A stretch of 64,000 nt of DNA. It comes from Mesorhizobium sp. AR07. GTDB taxonomy: Bacteria; Pseudomonadota; Alphaproteobacteria; Rhizobiales; Rhizobiaceae. This document shows positions 50,323 to 61,004 of this stretch, one piece after another. The notes beneath the pieces were generated by a model. It saw only the letters and a program-made list of their open reading frames with translations. It was not told where the DNA came from and did no database searches. Position numbers and translations under genes: made by a program. The DNA lies in the NCBI RefSeq assembly GCF_024746815.1, contig NZ_CP080525.1, positions 992,001 to 1,056,000 of the forward strand, written 5' to 3'. Within the stretch, counting starts at the first letter, position 1; each line of letters starts with the position of its first letter.

Positions 50323-51801
50323 ATGGACCAGGCTGTCGACAAGCAAACGATGGTGGAAACCGGCACGCCGCTGACCGAAAGCGAAAAGAACGCCATCATC
50401 GGCGGCGTGCTGCTGTCGATGCTGCTGGCGGCACTCGATCAGACCATCGTCGCACCTGCCATGCCGACCATCGGCCATGCGCTCGGCCATGCCCAATATC
50501 TGCCGTGGATCGTCACCGGTTACCTCCTGACCGCGACCGCCATGGCACCGCTCTACGGCAAGATCTCAGACGTTTATGGCCGCCGGCCGACCGTTTATGC
50601 GGCGATCCTGATCTTTCTCCTGGGTTCGCTGGTCAGCGCCATGGCTCCCAACATGTTCGTGCTGGTTGTCGGGCGAGCGATCCAGGGCGCCGGTGGCGGC
50701 GGCCTGTTCACATTGACGCAGACCGTGATCGGCGATCTGGTTCCACCACGCGAGCGGGCGCGCTACGCCGCCTGGATCTCCGGTACCTGGGCTGTCGCCA
50801 GCATTGCCGGGCCGCTGCTCGGCGGCACTTTCGCCGAACATCTGCATTGGTCGCTGATTTTCTGGATCAACATTCCGCTCGGCCTGCTGGCCATGGCGAT
50901 CATCAACAACCCGCTCAAGAAGCTGCCGATCGCCGCGAAGCAGCATCGCATCGACGCCCTGGGCGCGCTGCTGCTTGTCGTGGCCACGGCATTGCTGCTG
51001 CTGGCGTTGAACTGGGGCGGCAGCACCTACCCCTGGCTGTCGCGCGAAATTCTCGGGCTGCTGGCCGTCTCGGTGGTTTTCTGGGCGGCGTTTGCCTTGC
51101 GGCTGCTGCGCGCGGCCGAACCGCTGATCTCGCTTGAAGTGCTGAGCAACCCGATCGTTCTCGCCGGCACCTCGTCGATGTTCCTCCTGCAAGCCGCCAA
51201 CATAGGTCTGGCGGTCTATCTGCCTGTCTATCTGCAGTCGATTGTCGGCCTCTCGGTGAGCGAATCGGGTCTCGCGATGCTGGGCCTGCTGCTGGGCACC
51301 GTGGCCGGCGCTACGTTCAGCGGACGCGCAATACCGCGCTTCGTCCACTACAAGCGGATCGCCATGGTGGGCGTGCTCTTTTCGATTGTATGCCTCGGCC
51401 TGCTCGCCCTGGTCGCCGGGCACGCCTCGCTACTGGTTGTCGAGATCCTGACGGTCTGCATCGGCGTGGGCAGCGGCACGACCTTCCCGGTCGCCACCGT
51501 ATCGGTCCAGAATGCCGTCGACCGCACGCACCTTGGCGTCGCAACCGGCGTGCTGACCTTCCTGCGTTCGCTGGGCAGCGCGCTGGGCGTCGCCATGCTC
51601 GGTGCCGTCGCCCTCGGCTACGGCCTGCCGCTTGCAGGTGAAGGCACGCTGGCCGTCGGCCAGGTTGTTTCGGCAGCGCCCTTCGTGATGATCTTCCTTG
51701 TCGCCGCGGCAACGCTGCTGCTGGCGCTGATCACACTCGGCCTGATGCCGGAGAAAGCACTTCGCGGCCACGCCGAGCCTGCTCCGGTGATGGCGGAATA
51801 G
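50323..51801 (+). CDS. MFS transporter, DHA2 (14-TM) drug efflux type
   Basis: 492 residues, about 14 helices. MLLAALDQTIVAPAMPTIG is the DHA2 D1 motif, then GKISDVYGRRPTVYAA (motif A) and RAIQGAGGGGLFTLTQTVIG (motif C-like). Likely proton-driven efflux of drugs, dyes or metabolites; substrate unknown. It ends 33 bases before the convergent reductase gene. Confidence 0.93.
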   Translation: MDQAVDKQTMVETGTPLTESEKNAIIGGVLLSMLLAALDQTIVAPAMPTIGHALGHAQYLPWIVTGYLLTATAMAPLYGKISDVYGRRPTVYAAILIFLLGSLVSAMAPNMFVLVVGRAIQGAGGGGLFTLTQTVIGDLVPPRERARYAAWISGTWAVASIAGPLLGGTFAEHLHWSLIFWINIPLGLLAMAIINNPLKKLPIAAKQHRIDALGALLLVVATALLLLALNWGGSTYPWLSREILGLLAVSVVFWAAFALRLLRAAEPLISLEVLSNPIVLAGTSSMFLLQAANIGLAVYLPVYLQSIVGLSVSESGLAMLGLLLGTVAGATFSGRAIPRFVHYKRIAMVGVLFSIVCLGLLALVAGHASLLVVEILTVCIGVGSGTTFPVATVSVQNAVDRTHLGVATGVLTFLRSLGSALGVAMLGAVALGYGLPLAGEGTLAVGQVVSAAPFVMIFLVAAATLLLALITLGLMPEKALRGHAEPAPVMAE

Positions 51802-51833
51802 AGCGGTTGGCGAAACTGCGCCGATCCTGCGGC

Positions 51834-53018
<1,185 letters not shown>

Positions 53019-53339
53019 TTATCCCTGACGGGCCGGCACGCGCACGATCAAGCCATCAAGCGCGTCGCGCACCTTGATCTGACACGACAGCCGCGAGTTC
53101 GGCTGGACGTCGTAGGCGAAGTCCAGCATGTCCTCCTCCATCGCTTCCGGCTCGCCGACTTGCGCCGTCCATGCCTCGTCGACATAGACATGACAGGTCG
53201 CGCAGGCGCAGGCACCGCCGCATTCCGCCTCGATCCCGGGCACCGCGTTGCGGATCGCGTTCTCCATGACGGTAGAGCCGTTTTCGGCGTCCATGTCGAA
53301 ATGTGTGCCGTCATGGGCGATGAAGGTCAGCTTGGTCAT
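53019..53339 (-). CDS. 2Fe-2S ferredoxin, adrenodoxin/FdVI type
   Basis: 106 residues. Cluster ligands: C-x5-C-x2-C in [14 protein letters not shown] and the distal Cys in [29 protein letters not shown] is typical of the FdVI (adrenodoxin-like) class used for cytochrome P450 or iron-sulfur assembly. Beside the reductase gene, so likely its partner. Confidence 0.94.
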   Translation of the reverse strand: MTKLTFIAHDGTHFDMDAENGSTVMENAIRNAVPGIEAECGGACACATCHVYVDEAWTAQVGEPEAMEEDMLDFAYDVQPNSRLSCQIKVRDALDGLIVRVPARQG

Positions 53340-53438
53340 TTGTCACCTGAAGGAGTCGCAGCCGAGATAATCACTCCGGCAGACAAGTCAACTGCCGCGC
53401 GAAAGCGCCGCTCCGTGACGTTTTTCCGCAAACCGGGT

Positions 53439-53807
53439 TCAGCGATTGATGGCGGCGATGAAATCGCGCACTTCGTCGATCAGCTTGCCAAGCCGCTTGA
53501 GCGTCTGATTGTCTTCCGGCTGACGCTCGATCTCGGTGGCGCAATCGGCAATGGCAAAGGCGCCGACGCCCCGTGCCGAACCCTTCAGCCCGTGGGCGAG
53601 CAGAAGCCGGTCCTTGATATCGGCGTCGACTATTCTGTCGCGCACCGACAGCGCCTGTTGTACAAAGAGCGCCAACACCTCCTGTTCGAGGCTGCGGTCG
53701 CCCATCGTCTGGCGGGCAAGGTGTGCCAAATCGACCGGCCGTGACCGTCTTGGTCCGGATACGTCGCCCCCGGGCATTGAGAAGGCAATGCCGCTTTCGC
53801 CACGCAT
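53439..53807 (-). CDS. Hpt-domain phosphotransfer protein
   Basis: 122 residues. Helical Hpt bundle with phospho-acceptor H72 in LLAHGLKGSARGVGAFAIAD. Unlike ChpT, it has no kinase-like second domain. Relays phosphate between a hybrid kinase and a response regulator. It is divergent from the GPR-like gene, 271 bases apart. Kinase partner unknown (the CckA pathway uses ChpT). Confidence 0.88.
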   Translation of the reverse strand: MRGESGIAFSMPGGDVSGPRRSRPVDLAHLARQTMGDRSLEQEVLALFVQQALSVRDRIVDADIKDRLLLAHGLKGSARGVGAFAIADCATEIERQPEDNQTLKRLGKLIDEVRDFIAAINR

Positions 53808-54078
53808 GAACTCGAACTCCGTTTCTTCGATCGCCCGAAAACCTAGGCGAATCCAATGGACAACGGGTTAATGAATGGCCGGGAAAAATGTTGCGAAAGC
53901 GGCGCCGAAATCACGCTTCCGTTAACCTTATATTTAAAGTTTTACGTATCTCGCGGAATGCATGTTTTCTTTACCCCCCTGTGTCATTACGATACGAGGG
54001 TCCATTTTCAGCCTCCTGCGCGGGGGTACGACAACCAGAATTATAAGCCCGCGGCAGCTAGTACAGGGTAGCGAAGGC

Positions 54079-57000
54079 ATGGCAAAGAAACCAACGACGA
54101 CGAGAAATCTCGACAGCGACGTGGCCAGGGAACTGGAAAAGGCGCTTGATCTCGACCTCAGCAGCGATGTCGGCGGCGACCTCGACATCGCGGCTTCGAT
54201 GGAGGATCTGGAGGCGCAGATATCCCAGGCCGCCGACGAATTGGCGCGCGAGGGACGCAATCAGACACCGGAGCCCTCTCAGAAACCGGAGCCCGTCTTC
54301 AATCAGAGCCAGGCCGCAAAGCCGGCGCCAAAGGCCAAGCCTGCCGAGTTGCGCCCCGTGGAAACACGCAATGGCGCCCAGCCTGCCGGTTTCGCGCCGG
54401 CCAATGACGATCGCCAGAAGGACTACAAGACGCTCCTGCACAGCCTCAACAGGCGTGCCTCGAACACCATTTATTGGGTCGTTGCCTTTGTCTCGCTGGC
54501 CTGGATCGCCGGTGCCGGCGGATTGGCCAATCTCCTTTTCGGACCGAGCATCTGGAGGATCCGCACGCTCGATCAGTTTTTTGCCCGCCCCGAACTGATC
54601 GGCCTGGCGATCGCGGCGATCGTGCCCGTCATCCTGTTCTGGGCCTTCGCGACGATGATTCGCCGCGCCCAGGATATGCGCATCGCCGCCCAGTCGATGA
54701 CCGAAGTGGCCTTCCGCCTGACCGAACCGGAAAATCTTGCCCAGGATCGCGTCATGATGATCGGCCAGGCCGTTCGCCGCGAGGTTGCGGCCATGGGCGA
54801 AGGCATCGAACGCACGCTCGCCCGCGCCGTCGAACTGGAAACGCTGGTCCACAGCGAGGTCAACCAGATCGAGCGCTCCTATTCGGAAAACGAATCCCGC
54901 ATCCGTTCGCTGGTCGACGGGCTCGGCAGCGAGCGTGAGGCCGTTGTCACCCACGCCGAGCGTGTCCGCGCCTCGATCACCGGCGCGCATGAGACGCTGA
55001 AGGATGAGATCGGCGCTGCCAGCGACATCATCCGCGACAGCATCCTCAATGCTTCGACCAAGCTGTCGATGACGATCACCAATTCCGGCGACACGCTCAT
55101 CGACCGCATCAATGAAAGCTCGCTGTCGATCTTTGATTCGGTGGAAGGCCGGCTCGATTCGATCACCGACAAGCTGTCGACCTCTGGCGAGGCCTTCGCC
55201 AGCCTTCTCGATACCCGGATCGCCAAGCTGACGGACACCACCGACGGCCTGACACGGTCGTTGACCGATCTGCTCGACGATCGCACCACTGGCATGGTGT
55301 CGCTGCTTGGCGGTGCCGCGCGCACCCTGAATTCCGAGTTCGAGGCCAGCCTCAACGGCATCGAGCGGACGCTTGCCGAACGCGGCCAGGCGCTGATCAG
55401 CGAGTTCCAGACCCGCGCCGAGGCGCTGGACACCGGGACGCAGAAGCTCAACGCGGCGCTCGAGGCCCGTGCCCGCCAGATCAACGAGACGCTGGTCGAG
55501 CGCGCACGCGAAATCGCGCACACCTTTGCCGAGAGCAAGGACACGCTGTCGGCGATGATCGATCAGGGCAAGACCCAGATCGGCGCCGACATGGCCGACA
55601 TCGTCACCTCGACCTCCTCCATGCTCGAAGCCCGCGCCAGCGATTTCGCCGGCCGCATGGAAGCCGCGCGTCACGTCGTCTCGCGTTCGTTCGACAGCGA
55701 CATCCAGCGGCTCGCCGACGCCCGCGTCGGCATCGAGGAAGCCGTCGAAAACCACAGCCGCAAGCTTTCCGAAAGCCGCGAGCGCATGGCCGAGGCTATG
55801 CAGGCCGACCTGGCGAAGTTCGCCGACGGCCGCGCCGGTATCGATGCGGCGGTGACCAACCAGGTGCAGAAGCTGGCCGAAGGCCGCAACCTGATCTCGC
55901 GCGCCCTCGAAGAGGATCTGCGCAAGGTCAATGAATCGCGGGCTGCCATCGATGCATCGCTGGGCAGCCATCTTGAAAGGCTGGAAGAAGGCCGCAACAG
56001 GCTCTCAAATGCCTTGAACGAAGACTCCGGGAAACTGGTACAAGCGCGTACAATCATTGATGAAATGGTTGCTGGACACGTCGGCAAGCTTGCCGAGGGT
56101 CGCAACATCCTGTCGCGCGCCCTGGAAGCCGATCTCGGCAAACTGTCCGACAGCCGCGCCAGCATCGACGGGCTGGTCGCCGGCCAGGTCGAGAAGATCG
56201 CCGAAGGTCGCGCCGTGCTCGCCAAGGCGTTGGAAAACGACATCGTCGGCATCAAGAGTCTCATCGAAGCTCACTCCTCCAAGCTGGCGGAAGACCGCAC
56301 GCAGCTTTCCCGTTCGCTCGACAACGATCTGTCCGGCATACGCGGCCTGATCGACAGTCATTCGGGACGGCTGGCCGAGGATCGCAGCCTGCTGTCGCAG
56401 ACCCTTGAAGCCGACCTTGCCAAATTGGCGGACAGCCGGTCAAGCATTGACGGGCTGGTTGCCGGTCAGGTCGAGAAGCTGGCCGAGGGCCGCGACATTC
56501 TCAAGCGCGCGCTGGAATCCGACCTGAACACGATCAAGAGCGTCATATCAAGCCAGTCGGAAAAGCTGGCCGAGGATCGCGGGCAGCTTTCGCGGGTGCT
56601 GGAAACCGACCTGCAAAATGTGAACAGCGTCATCGCCGACCACATGAACAAGCTCGTTCAGGATCGTTCGACCCTGTCGAAGGCGCTCGAAGACGACCTC
56701 GCCAAGCTGGCCGAGAGCCGTTCCAGCATCGACGGGCTGGTCGCCGGCCAGGTCGAGAAGCTGTCGGAAGGCCGCGACATCCTGCGCCGTGCCCTCGAAG
56801 CCGACCTCAATACGATCAAGGGCACCGTTGCCGACCAGTCGCAGAAACTGGTCGATGATCGGGCACAGTTCGCACGCGCCCTCGAAGCCGACCTGGAAAG
56901 CGTCAACGGCCTGGTCAACAGCCATTCCGAACGGCTCGCCCAGGATCGCTCGACGCTGTCGAAGGCACTCGAGGCAGACCTCGAAAACGTCAACAGCCTG

Positions 57001-60000
57001 GTCAACAACCACGCGGAACGGCTTGTCGATGAGCGCTCGACCCTGTCGAAAGCGCTCGAAGACGATCTTGCCAAGCTGGCCGAGAGCCGTTCCAGCATCG
57101 ACGGGCTGGTTGCCGGTCAGGTCGAGAAGTTGTCGGAAGGCCGCGACATCCTGCGCCGTGCCCTGGAAGCTGACCTCAATGCGATCAAGAGCACCGTTGC
57201 CGACCAGTCGCAGAAACTGGTCGATGACCGGGCACAGTTCGCCCGGGCACTCGAGGCTGATCTCGAAAACGTCAGCGGCCTGGTGAACAGCCATGCGGAA
57301 AGACTTGTCGGGGAGCGCTCGACCCTGTCCAGGGCGCTCGAGGACGATCTCGCCAAGCTGGCCGAAAGCCGGTCCGGCATCGACGGACTGGTCGCTGGCC
57401 AGGTCGAGAAGCTCGCCGAAGGCCGCGACATCCTCAAGCGCGCTTTGGAAGCCGATCTGCAGAAGCTGTCGGCAAGCCGCGGCGATATCGACGACATCAT
57501 CACCGGACATGTCGGCAAGCTGGCCGAAGGCCGGGATCTGCTGGCCCGCGCGCTTGAAGACGATCTCGGCAAGCTGGCCGAGACCCGCAAGGACGTCGAC
57601 CGCTCGCTTTCGGGCCATATCGACCAGATCGCCGCCAGGAGCACCGGCATTTCCGATGCGATCGCCGCCGATGTCGAAAAGATCGAGCAGGCTTTCAGCC
57701 GCCAGACCGGCATCATCGAGGAGCGTGCCGGCACCATGGAGCGTGCGCTCTCGACAGGCGTCGACAACGTCCGTGCCGTGCTCGAGAAGAGTGCGGTCTT
57801 CGTTGCCGGCGCACTGCGCGAAAAGGTCCTGGAAGTCACCAGCACGCTGCACGAGCAGGCTGGCGCTGCGTTCAGTGACGCCGACCGCAAGATCGCCGAG
57901 CGTGCGGAGCAGACCTCTGCCGCCCTGCTGGCGCGAGCCGAAGACATCGCTCGCACCTTCGAGGAGGCCGACCGTCGCCTCCACGCCCGCGCGGAAGACA
58001 CGTCGAACGCCTTGCTTGCCCGCGCGGACGATACCTCCAGTTCCCTGCTGGCCCGCGCTCATGAAACCGCTGATCAATTGGCCGCTCGTGCAAGCCAGAT
58101 CGCCGGCACCTTCGACGTAGCGGACCAGAAGTTTGTCGCCCGCGCCCAGGAAACCGCCGATCAGCTGGCTGCTCGTGCAAGCCAGATCGCCGGCACCTTC
58201 GACGTGGCGGACCAGAAGCTCGCCGCCCGCGCCCAGGAAACCGCCGATCAGCTTACCGCCCGCGCCCAGGACACCGCCGACCATATGGCCGCCCGTGCCA
58301 GCGAGATTGCCGGCGCATTCGATGCGGCCGACCAGAAGCTGGTCGCCCGCGCTGTCGAGACGGCCCAGTCGCTGGCCGCCCGCGCAGGCGACATCCTGCG
58401 CAACTTCGAAGGTGCCGACCAGCGGCTCGGCGTGCGCATCGGCGAATCGGCCGAAGCGCTTGCCGCACGTGCATCGGACCTTGGCCGCATCTTCGATGCC
58501 GCCGACCAGCAATTGGTCTCGCGCATCGCCGAAGGCTCGGAAGCACTGTCGAGCCGCGCGTCGGAAATCGGCCGCATCTTCGACGACGCCGATCAGCGTC
58601 TGGTGTCGCGCATCGCCAACAGCACATCGACGATCGGCGAGCATGCCGAGACCATTGTCGGCGCCTTTGCCGATACCGAGCAAAGGGTCGCCGAACGTGC
58701 AAGGCGGACCGGCCAGGAAATGGCTGTGCATGCCCGCGAAATCGAGCAGGCGCTTGCCGGCGCCGACGAGCGGCTCGCATCGAGCGCGGCGGCCGCGGCC
58801 GCCCGTGTCGAAGAGCAGGTCTCAAGCGTCGAGAACCGCCTCGCCTACACGGCCGAGACGATGGGCCAGAGGCTCAGCGAGCAGGTGTCGAATGCCGAGG
58901 CGCAACTGGTATCGCGCGCCAATGTGATCGCCGAGACCTTCACCGCGGTTGGCCAGCATATCGGCCAGAGCACCAACGACGCCGCCAAGACCATCGGCGC
59001 CAACACCCGCGAGCTCAACACCATGCTCGCGGCGCGCTCGGCCGAAATGTCGAAGATCCTCGACGAGACCGCGCGGCCGCTGGTCGAACGCTTCGCCCAG
59101 GGCGGCTCGGACCTGCAAAAGAGCATGGAAGAGGTCACCGAACGCGCCACCGAGAAGCTGCGCAGCGAGAATGCCGCACTGGTCAACGCGCTCGCCAGCC
59201 GCACTGCCGAGACCTTGTCGGCGGTCGAAGGCGCCCGCTCGTCGCTGTCGGACAGCGTTGCCGATCTCATTGGCCGCATGACCAAGTCCAGCTCGCAGCT
59301 CGGTCAGTTGATCGAGCAGGCCGCGGTCAATCTCGGTCAGGTCGATGAACGCCTCAGCGGCAGCACGCAAAGCTTCGCCGCCACCACCGAGAAAGCCGCG
59401 CAGACCTTTGCCAGCTCGGCGCGGCTGGTCGATTCGAACACGACAAGGCTGACGGAACTGTCGTCGTCCACCTTGCGCGAGGTCGCCTCGATCGCCACCA
59501 AGTTCGACGAGCACAGCCGGTTGCTGTCCAGCGCTTCGGACCTGCTGAGCTCGGCCCAAAGCAATCTCGAGCACACGCTCGAAAGGCAGTCGTCGCTCGA
59601 AGACCTCGCCGTCGGCCTGGTCAAGAAGTCGGAAGATCTCGAAAGGGTCATGCGCTCGTTCGAGAATCTCGTCGGCCAGACGCTGCAGAACGCCGAAGGC
59701 AAGACGATGGAGTCGGCCGACAAGATCCGCATCGCCATCACCGACGTCGTCGATTCGGCAACCAAGCGCTTCGCAGATGCAACCGAGGAGATGCGGCGCA
59801 CGGCGGGCTCGATCAAGAGCGAGCTCGACCTTACCCGCGCCGAGCTCAAGAAGGGCGTCATCGAGATGCCGGAAGAGGCAAAGGAATCGACCTCGGCCAT
59901 CCGCCGCGCCGTTTCCGAGCAGATCAACGCCCTGAAAGAGCTTTCGGACATCGTGGCCAAGTCCGGGCGCGGCGGTGATGCCTCCGAGCCTCGCAATCTG

Positions 60001-60645
60001 CGCCCGGCGCCGCAAGCGCCCGTCGCACGCCCCGCCGAGCCACCGCGCCGCGCGCCGCAGGCACCGCAGCCGGAGCTGCGCAGCCCTCAGGCGCCGTTAG
60101 GCGGCGCGGCACTGCGTGGCACGCTCGACCTTGAGCGTCCGGCCGAAGCCGCACCGCGCCAGCGTACCGACGCCAACGCCCGCACGCCGCAAGGCGGCTG
60201 GGTGCGCGATCTCCTGACCGGGGCATCACGCGAAGAGGACGCCAGGCCGGCAACGCCCGCGGAAGCGCCCCGCGCGGCTCCTGCCCAGCGCTCGCCGCTG
60301 CATGTCGTGGAATCGCTGAACTCGCTCTCCGTCGATATCGCGCGGGCCATCGACCACGATGCTTCGATCGAGTTGTGGAACCGTTACCGGCGCGGCGAGC
60401 GTGACGTGTTCACACGGCGGCTCTACACGCTGAAGGGTCAGCAGACGTTCGACGAGATCCGTCGCAAGTACCAGGCGGAGGCCGAGTTCCGCGCCGCCGT
60501 CGACCGCTACTGCGACGACTTCGAGAAGCTGCTCAAGGATGTCTCGCGCAACGACCGCGACAACATCATGGCGCAGACCTACCTGACGTCCGATACCGGC
60601 AAGGTCTACACCATGCTGGCCCACGCCAGCGGCCGCCTGCACTAA
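54079..60645 (+). CDS. Giant coiled-coil polar growth protein, GPR/RgsE type
   Basis: 2188 residues. Cytoplasmic N-terminus (1-125), two transmembrane helices (about 131-153 and 172-194), about 1700 residues of helical repeats, a Pro/Ala-rich linker (about 1970-2060) and a conserved C-terminal domain (SIELWNRYRRGERDVFTRRL). This matches the growth pole ring protein GPR of Agrobacterium and RgsE of Sinorhizobium, which build a ring at the growing pole and are needed for unipolar growth. ATG 54079 (MAKKPTTTRN) follows GAAGG; an open frame begins at 53962. No enzyme motif. Confidence 0.88.
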   Translation: MAKKPTTTRNLDSDVARELEKALDLDLSSDVGGDLDIAASMEDLEAQISQAADELAREGRNQTPEPSQKPEPVFNQSQAAKPAPKAKPAELRPVETRNGAQPAGFAPANDDRQKDYKTLLHSLNRRASNTIYWVVAFVSLAWIAGAGGLANLLFGPSIWRIRTLDQFFARPELIGLAIAAIVPVILFWAFATMIRRAQDMRIAAQSMTEVAFRLTEPENLAQDRVMMIGQAVRREVAAMGEGIERTLARAVELETLVHSEVNQIERSYSENESRIRSLVDGLGSEREAVVTHAERVRASITGAHETLKDEIGAASDIIRDSILNASTKLSMTITNSGDTLIDRINESSLSIFDSVEGRLDSITDKLSTSGEAFASLLDTRIAKLTDTTDGLTRSLTDLLDDRTTGMVSLLGGAARTLNSEFEASLNGIERTLAERGQALISEFQTRAEALDTGTQKLNAALEARARQINETLVERAREIAHTFAESKDTLSAMIDQGKTQIGADMADIVTSTSSMLEARASDFAGRMEAARHVVSRSFDSDIQRLADARVGIEEAVENHSRKLSESRERMAEAMQADLAKFADGRAGIDAAVTNQVQKLAEGRNLISRALEEDLRKVNESRAAIDASLGSHLERLEEGRNRLSNALNEDSGKLVQARTIIDEMVAGHVGKLAEGRNILSRALEADLGKLSDSRASIDGLVAGQVEKIAEGRAVLAKALENDIVGIKSLIEAHSSKLAEDRTQLSRSLDNDLSGIRGLIDSHSGRLAEDRSLLSQTLEADLAKLADSRSSIDGLVAGQVEKLAEGRDILKRALESDLNTIKSVISSQSEKLAEDRGQLSRVLETDLQNVNSVIADHMNKLVQDRSTLSKALEDDLAKLAESRSSIDGLVAGQVEKLSEGRDILRRALEADLNTIKGTVADQSQKLVDDRAQFARALEADLESVNGLVNSHSERLAQDRSTLSKALEADLENVNSLVNNHAERLVDERSTLSKALEDDLAKLAESRSSIDGLVAGQVEKLSEGRDILRRALEADLNAIKSTVADQSQKLVDDRAQFARALEADLENVSGLVNSHAERLVGERSTLSRALEDDLAKLAESRSGIDGLVAGQVEKLAEGRDILKRALEADLQKLSASRGDIDDIITGHVGKLAEGRDLLARALEDDLGKLAETRKDVDRSLSGHIDQIAARSTGISDAIAADVEKIEQAFSRQTGIIEERAGTMERALSTGVDNVRAVLEKSAVFVAGALREKVLEVTSTLHEQAGAAFSDADRKIAERAEQTSAALLARAEDIARTFEEADRRLHARAEDTSNALLARADDTSSSLLARAHETADQLAARASQIAGTFDVADQKFVARAQETADQLAARASQIAGTFDVADQKLAARAQETADQLTARAQDTADHMAARASEIAGAFDAADQKLVARAVETAQSLAARAGDILRNFEGADQRLGVRIGESAEALAARASDLGRIFDAADQQLVSRIAEGSEALSSRASEIGRIFDDADQRLVSRIANSTSTIGEHAETIVGAFADTEQRVAERARRTGQEMAVHAREIEQALAGADERLASSAAAAAARVEEQVSSVENRLAYTAETMGQRLSEQVSNAEAQLVSRANVIAETFTAVGQHIGQSTNDAAKTIGANTRELNTMLAARSAEMSKILDETARPLVERFAQGGSDLQKSMEEVTERATEKLRSENAALVNALASRTAETLSAVEGARSSLSDSVADLIGRMTKSSSQLGQLIEQAAVNLGQVDERLSGSTQSFAATTEKAAQTFASSARLVDSNTTRLTELSSSTLREVASIATKFDEHSRLLSSASDLLSSAQSNLEHTLERQSSLEDLAVGLVKKSEDLERVMRSFENLVGQTLQNAEGKTMESADKIRIAITDVVDSATKRFADATEEMRRTAGSIKSELDLTRAELKKGVIEMPEEAKESTSAIRRAVSEQINALKELSDIVAKSGRGGDASEPRNLRPAPQAPVARPAEPPRRAPQAPQPELRSPQAPLGGAALRGTLDLERPAEAAPRQRTDANARTPQGGWVRDLLTGASREEDARPATPAEAPRAAPAQRSPLHVVESLNSLSVDIARAIDHDASIELWNRYRRGERDVFTRRLYTLKGQQTFDEIRRKYQAEAEFRAAVDRYCDDFEKLLKDVSRNDRDNIMAQTYLTSDTGKVYTMLAHASGRLH
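55762..57624 (+). repeat. 19 internal coding repeats of 29 or 36 residues
   Basis: Residues 562-1182 are 19 consecutive units starting K/R-L-x-E/D-x-R. Lengths in order: 36,36,36,36,29,29,36,29,29,36,29,29,29,36,29,29,36,36,36. The 29-residue unit is the 36-residue one minus seven. 36+29+29 makes a 94-residue super-repeat, once expanded to 123. Neighbouring copies are nearly identical in DNA (56685 and 57054; 57054 and 57336). Confidence 0.92.
57901..58815 (+). repeat. Internal coding repeats of 11 and 18 residues
   Basis: Residues about 1275-1579: 11-residue blocks (pattern RAxxTxxxLxA) alternate with 18-residue blocks (RAxxIxGxFxxADQxxxxR), giving a 29-residue period; at 58088 and 58175 the copies are near-identical in DNA. 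One extra 11-residue block occurs (RAQDTADHMAA). Confidence 0.88.
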
Positions 60646-60666
60646 TGGGGCGACGGTAAACAGAAC

Positions 60667-60691
60667 AAAGGCGGGCCACGGCCCGCCTTTT
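60667..60691 (+). terminator. Rho-independent terminator after the GPR-like gene
   Basis: Arms AAAGGCGGGCC / GGCCCGCCTTT followed by TTTT (part of the stem), 21 bases after the stop codon. Confidence 0.85.
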
Positions 60692-60745
60692 CGTTCAGGG
60701 CAAGCCATTGTCCGCCCCGCGGCCGGAAAAAATCATGATCGGTCC

Positions 60746-60925
60746 GCGCTGCCCCTCATCCGCCTGCCGGCACCTTCTCCCCGTATAGTGACGGGGAGAA
60801 GGGAGATGTCATCGACCTCGCCGCCATTCTGCAACGTTGGATATCGGCGAAATCATCGATGCCAGCGTCTTTCTCCCCGTCCCTATACGGGGAGAAATGC
60901 CCGGCAGGGCAATGAGGGGCGGCGC
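60746..60925. repeat. MITE-like mosaic repeat, second copy (family B)
   Basis: Inverted termini of about 56 bases (60746-60801 and 60870-60925), imperfect, each with an inner hairpin of the type CTCCCCGT-N6-ACGGGGAG. Same order of modules as 14857-15016: CCCCTC, CTGCCGG, then CTCCCC hairpin. It fills the gap between the GPR-like terminator and the lipoprotein gene; no gene in it. Confidence 0.88.
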
Positions 60926-61004
60926 AGACCGACCGTCTCTAGTCGATGCGTTTGTGTGAGGTGGTTTCAACGTGACGCACGGTCGCCTTGAAAGCTTCGA
61001 CCGC

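Noticed and set aside
53908..53945. Possible CtrA site (TTAA...TTAA) before the GPR-like gene
   Set aside because: The spacing is eight bases, not the seven of the consensus, and no second half-site supports it.
54058..58731. Long open frames opposite the GPR-like gene (637 and 727 codons)
   Set aside because: Antisense frames of a repeat-rich coding sequence; no start signals or recognisable domains.
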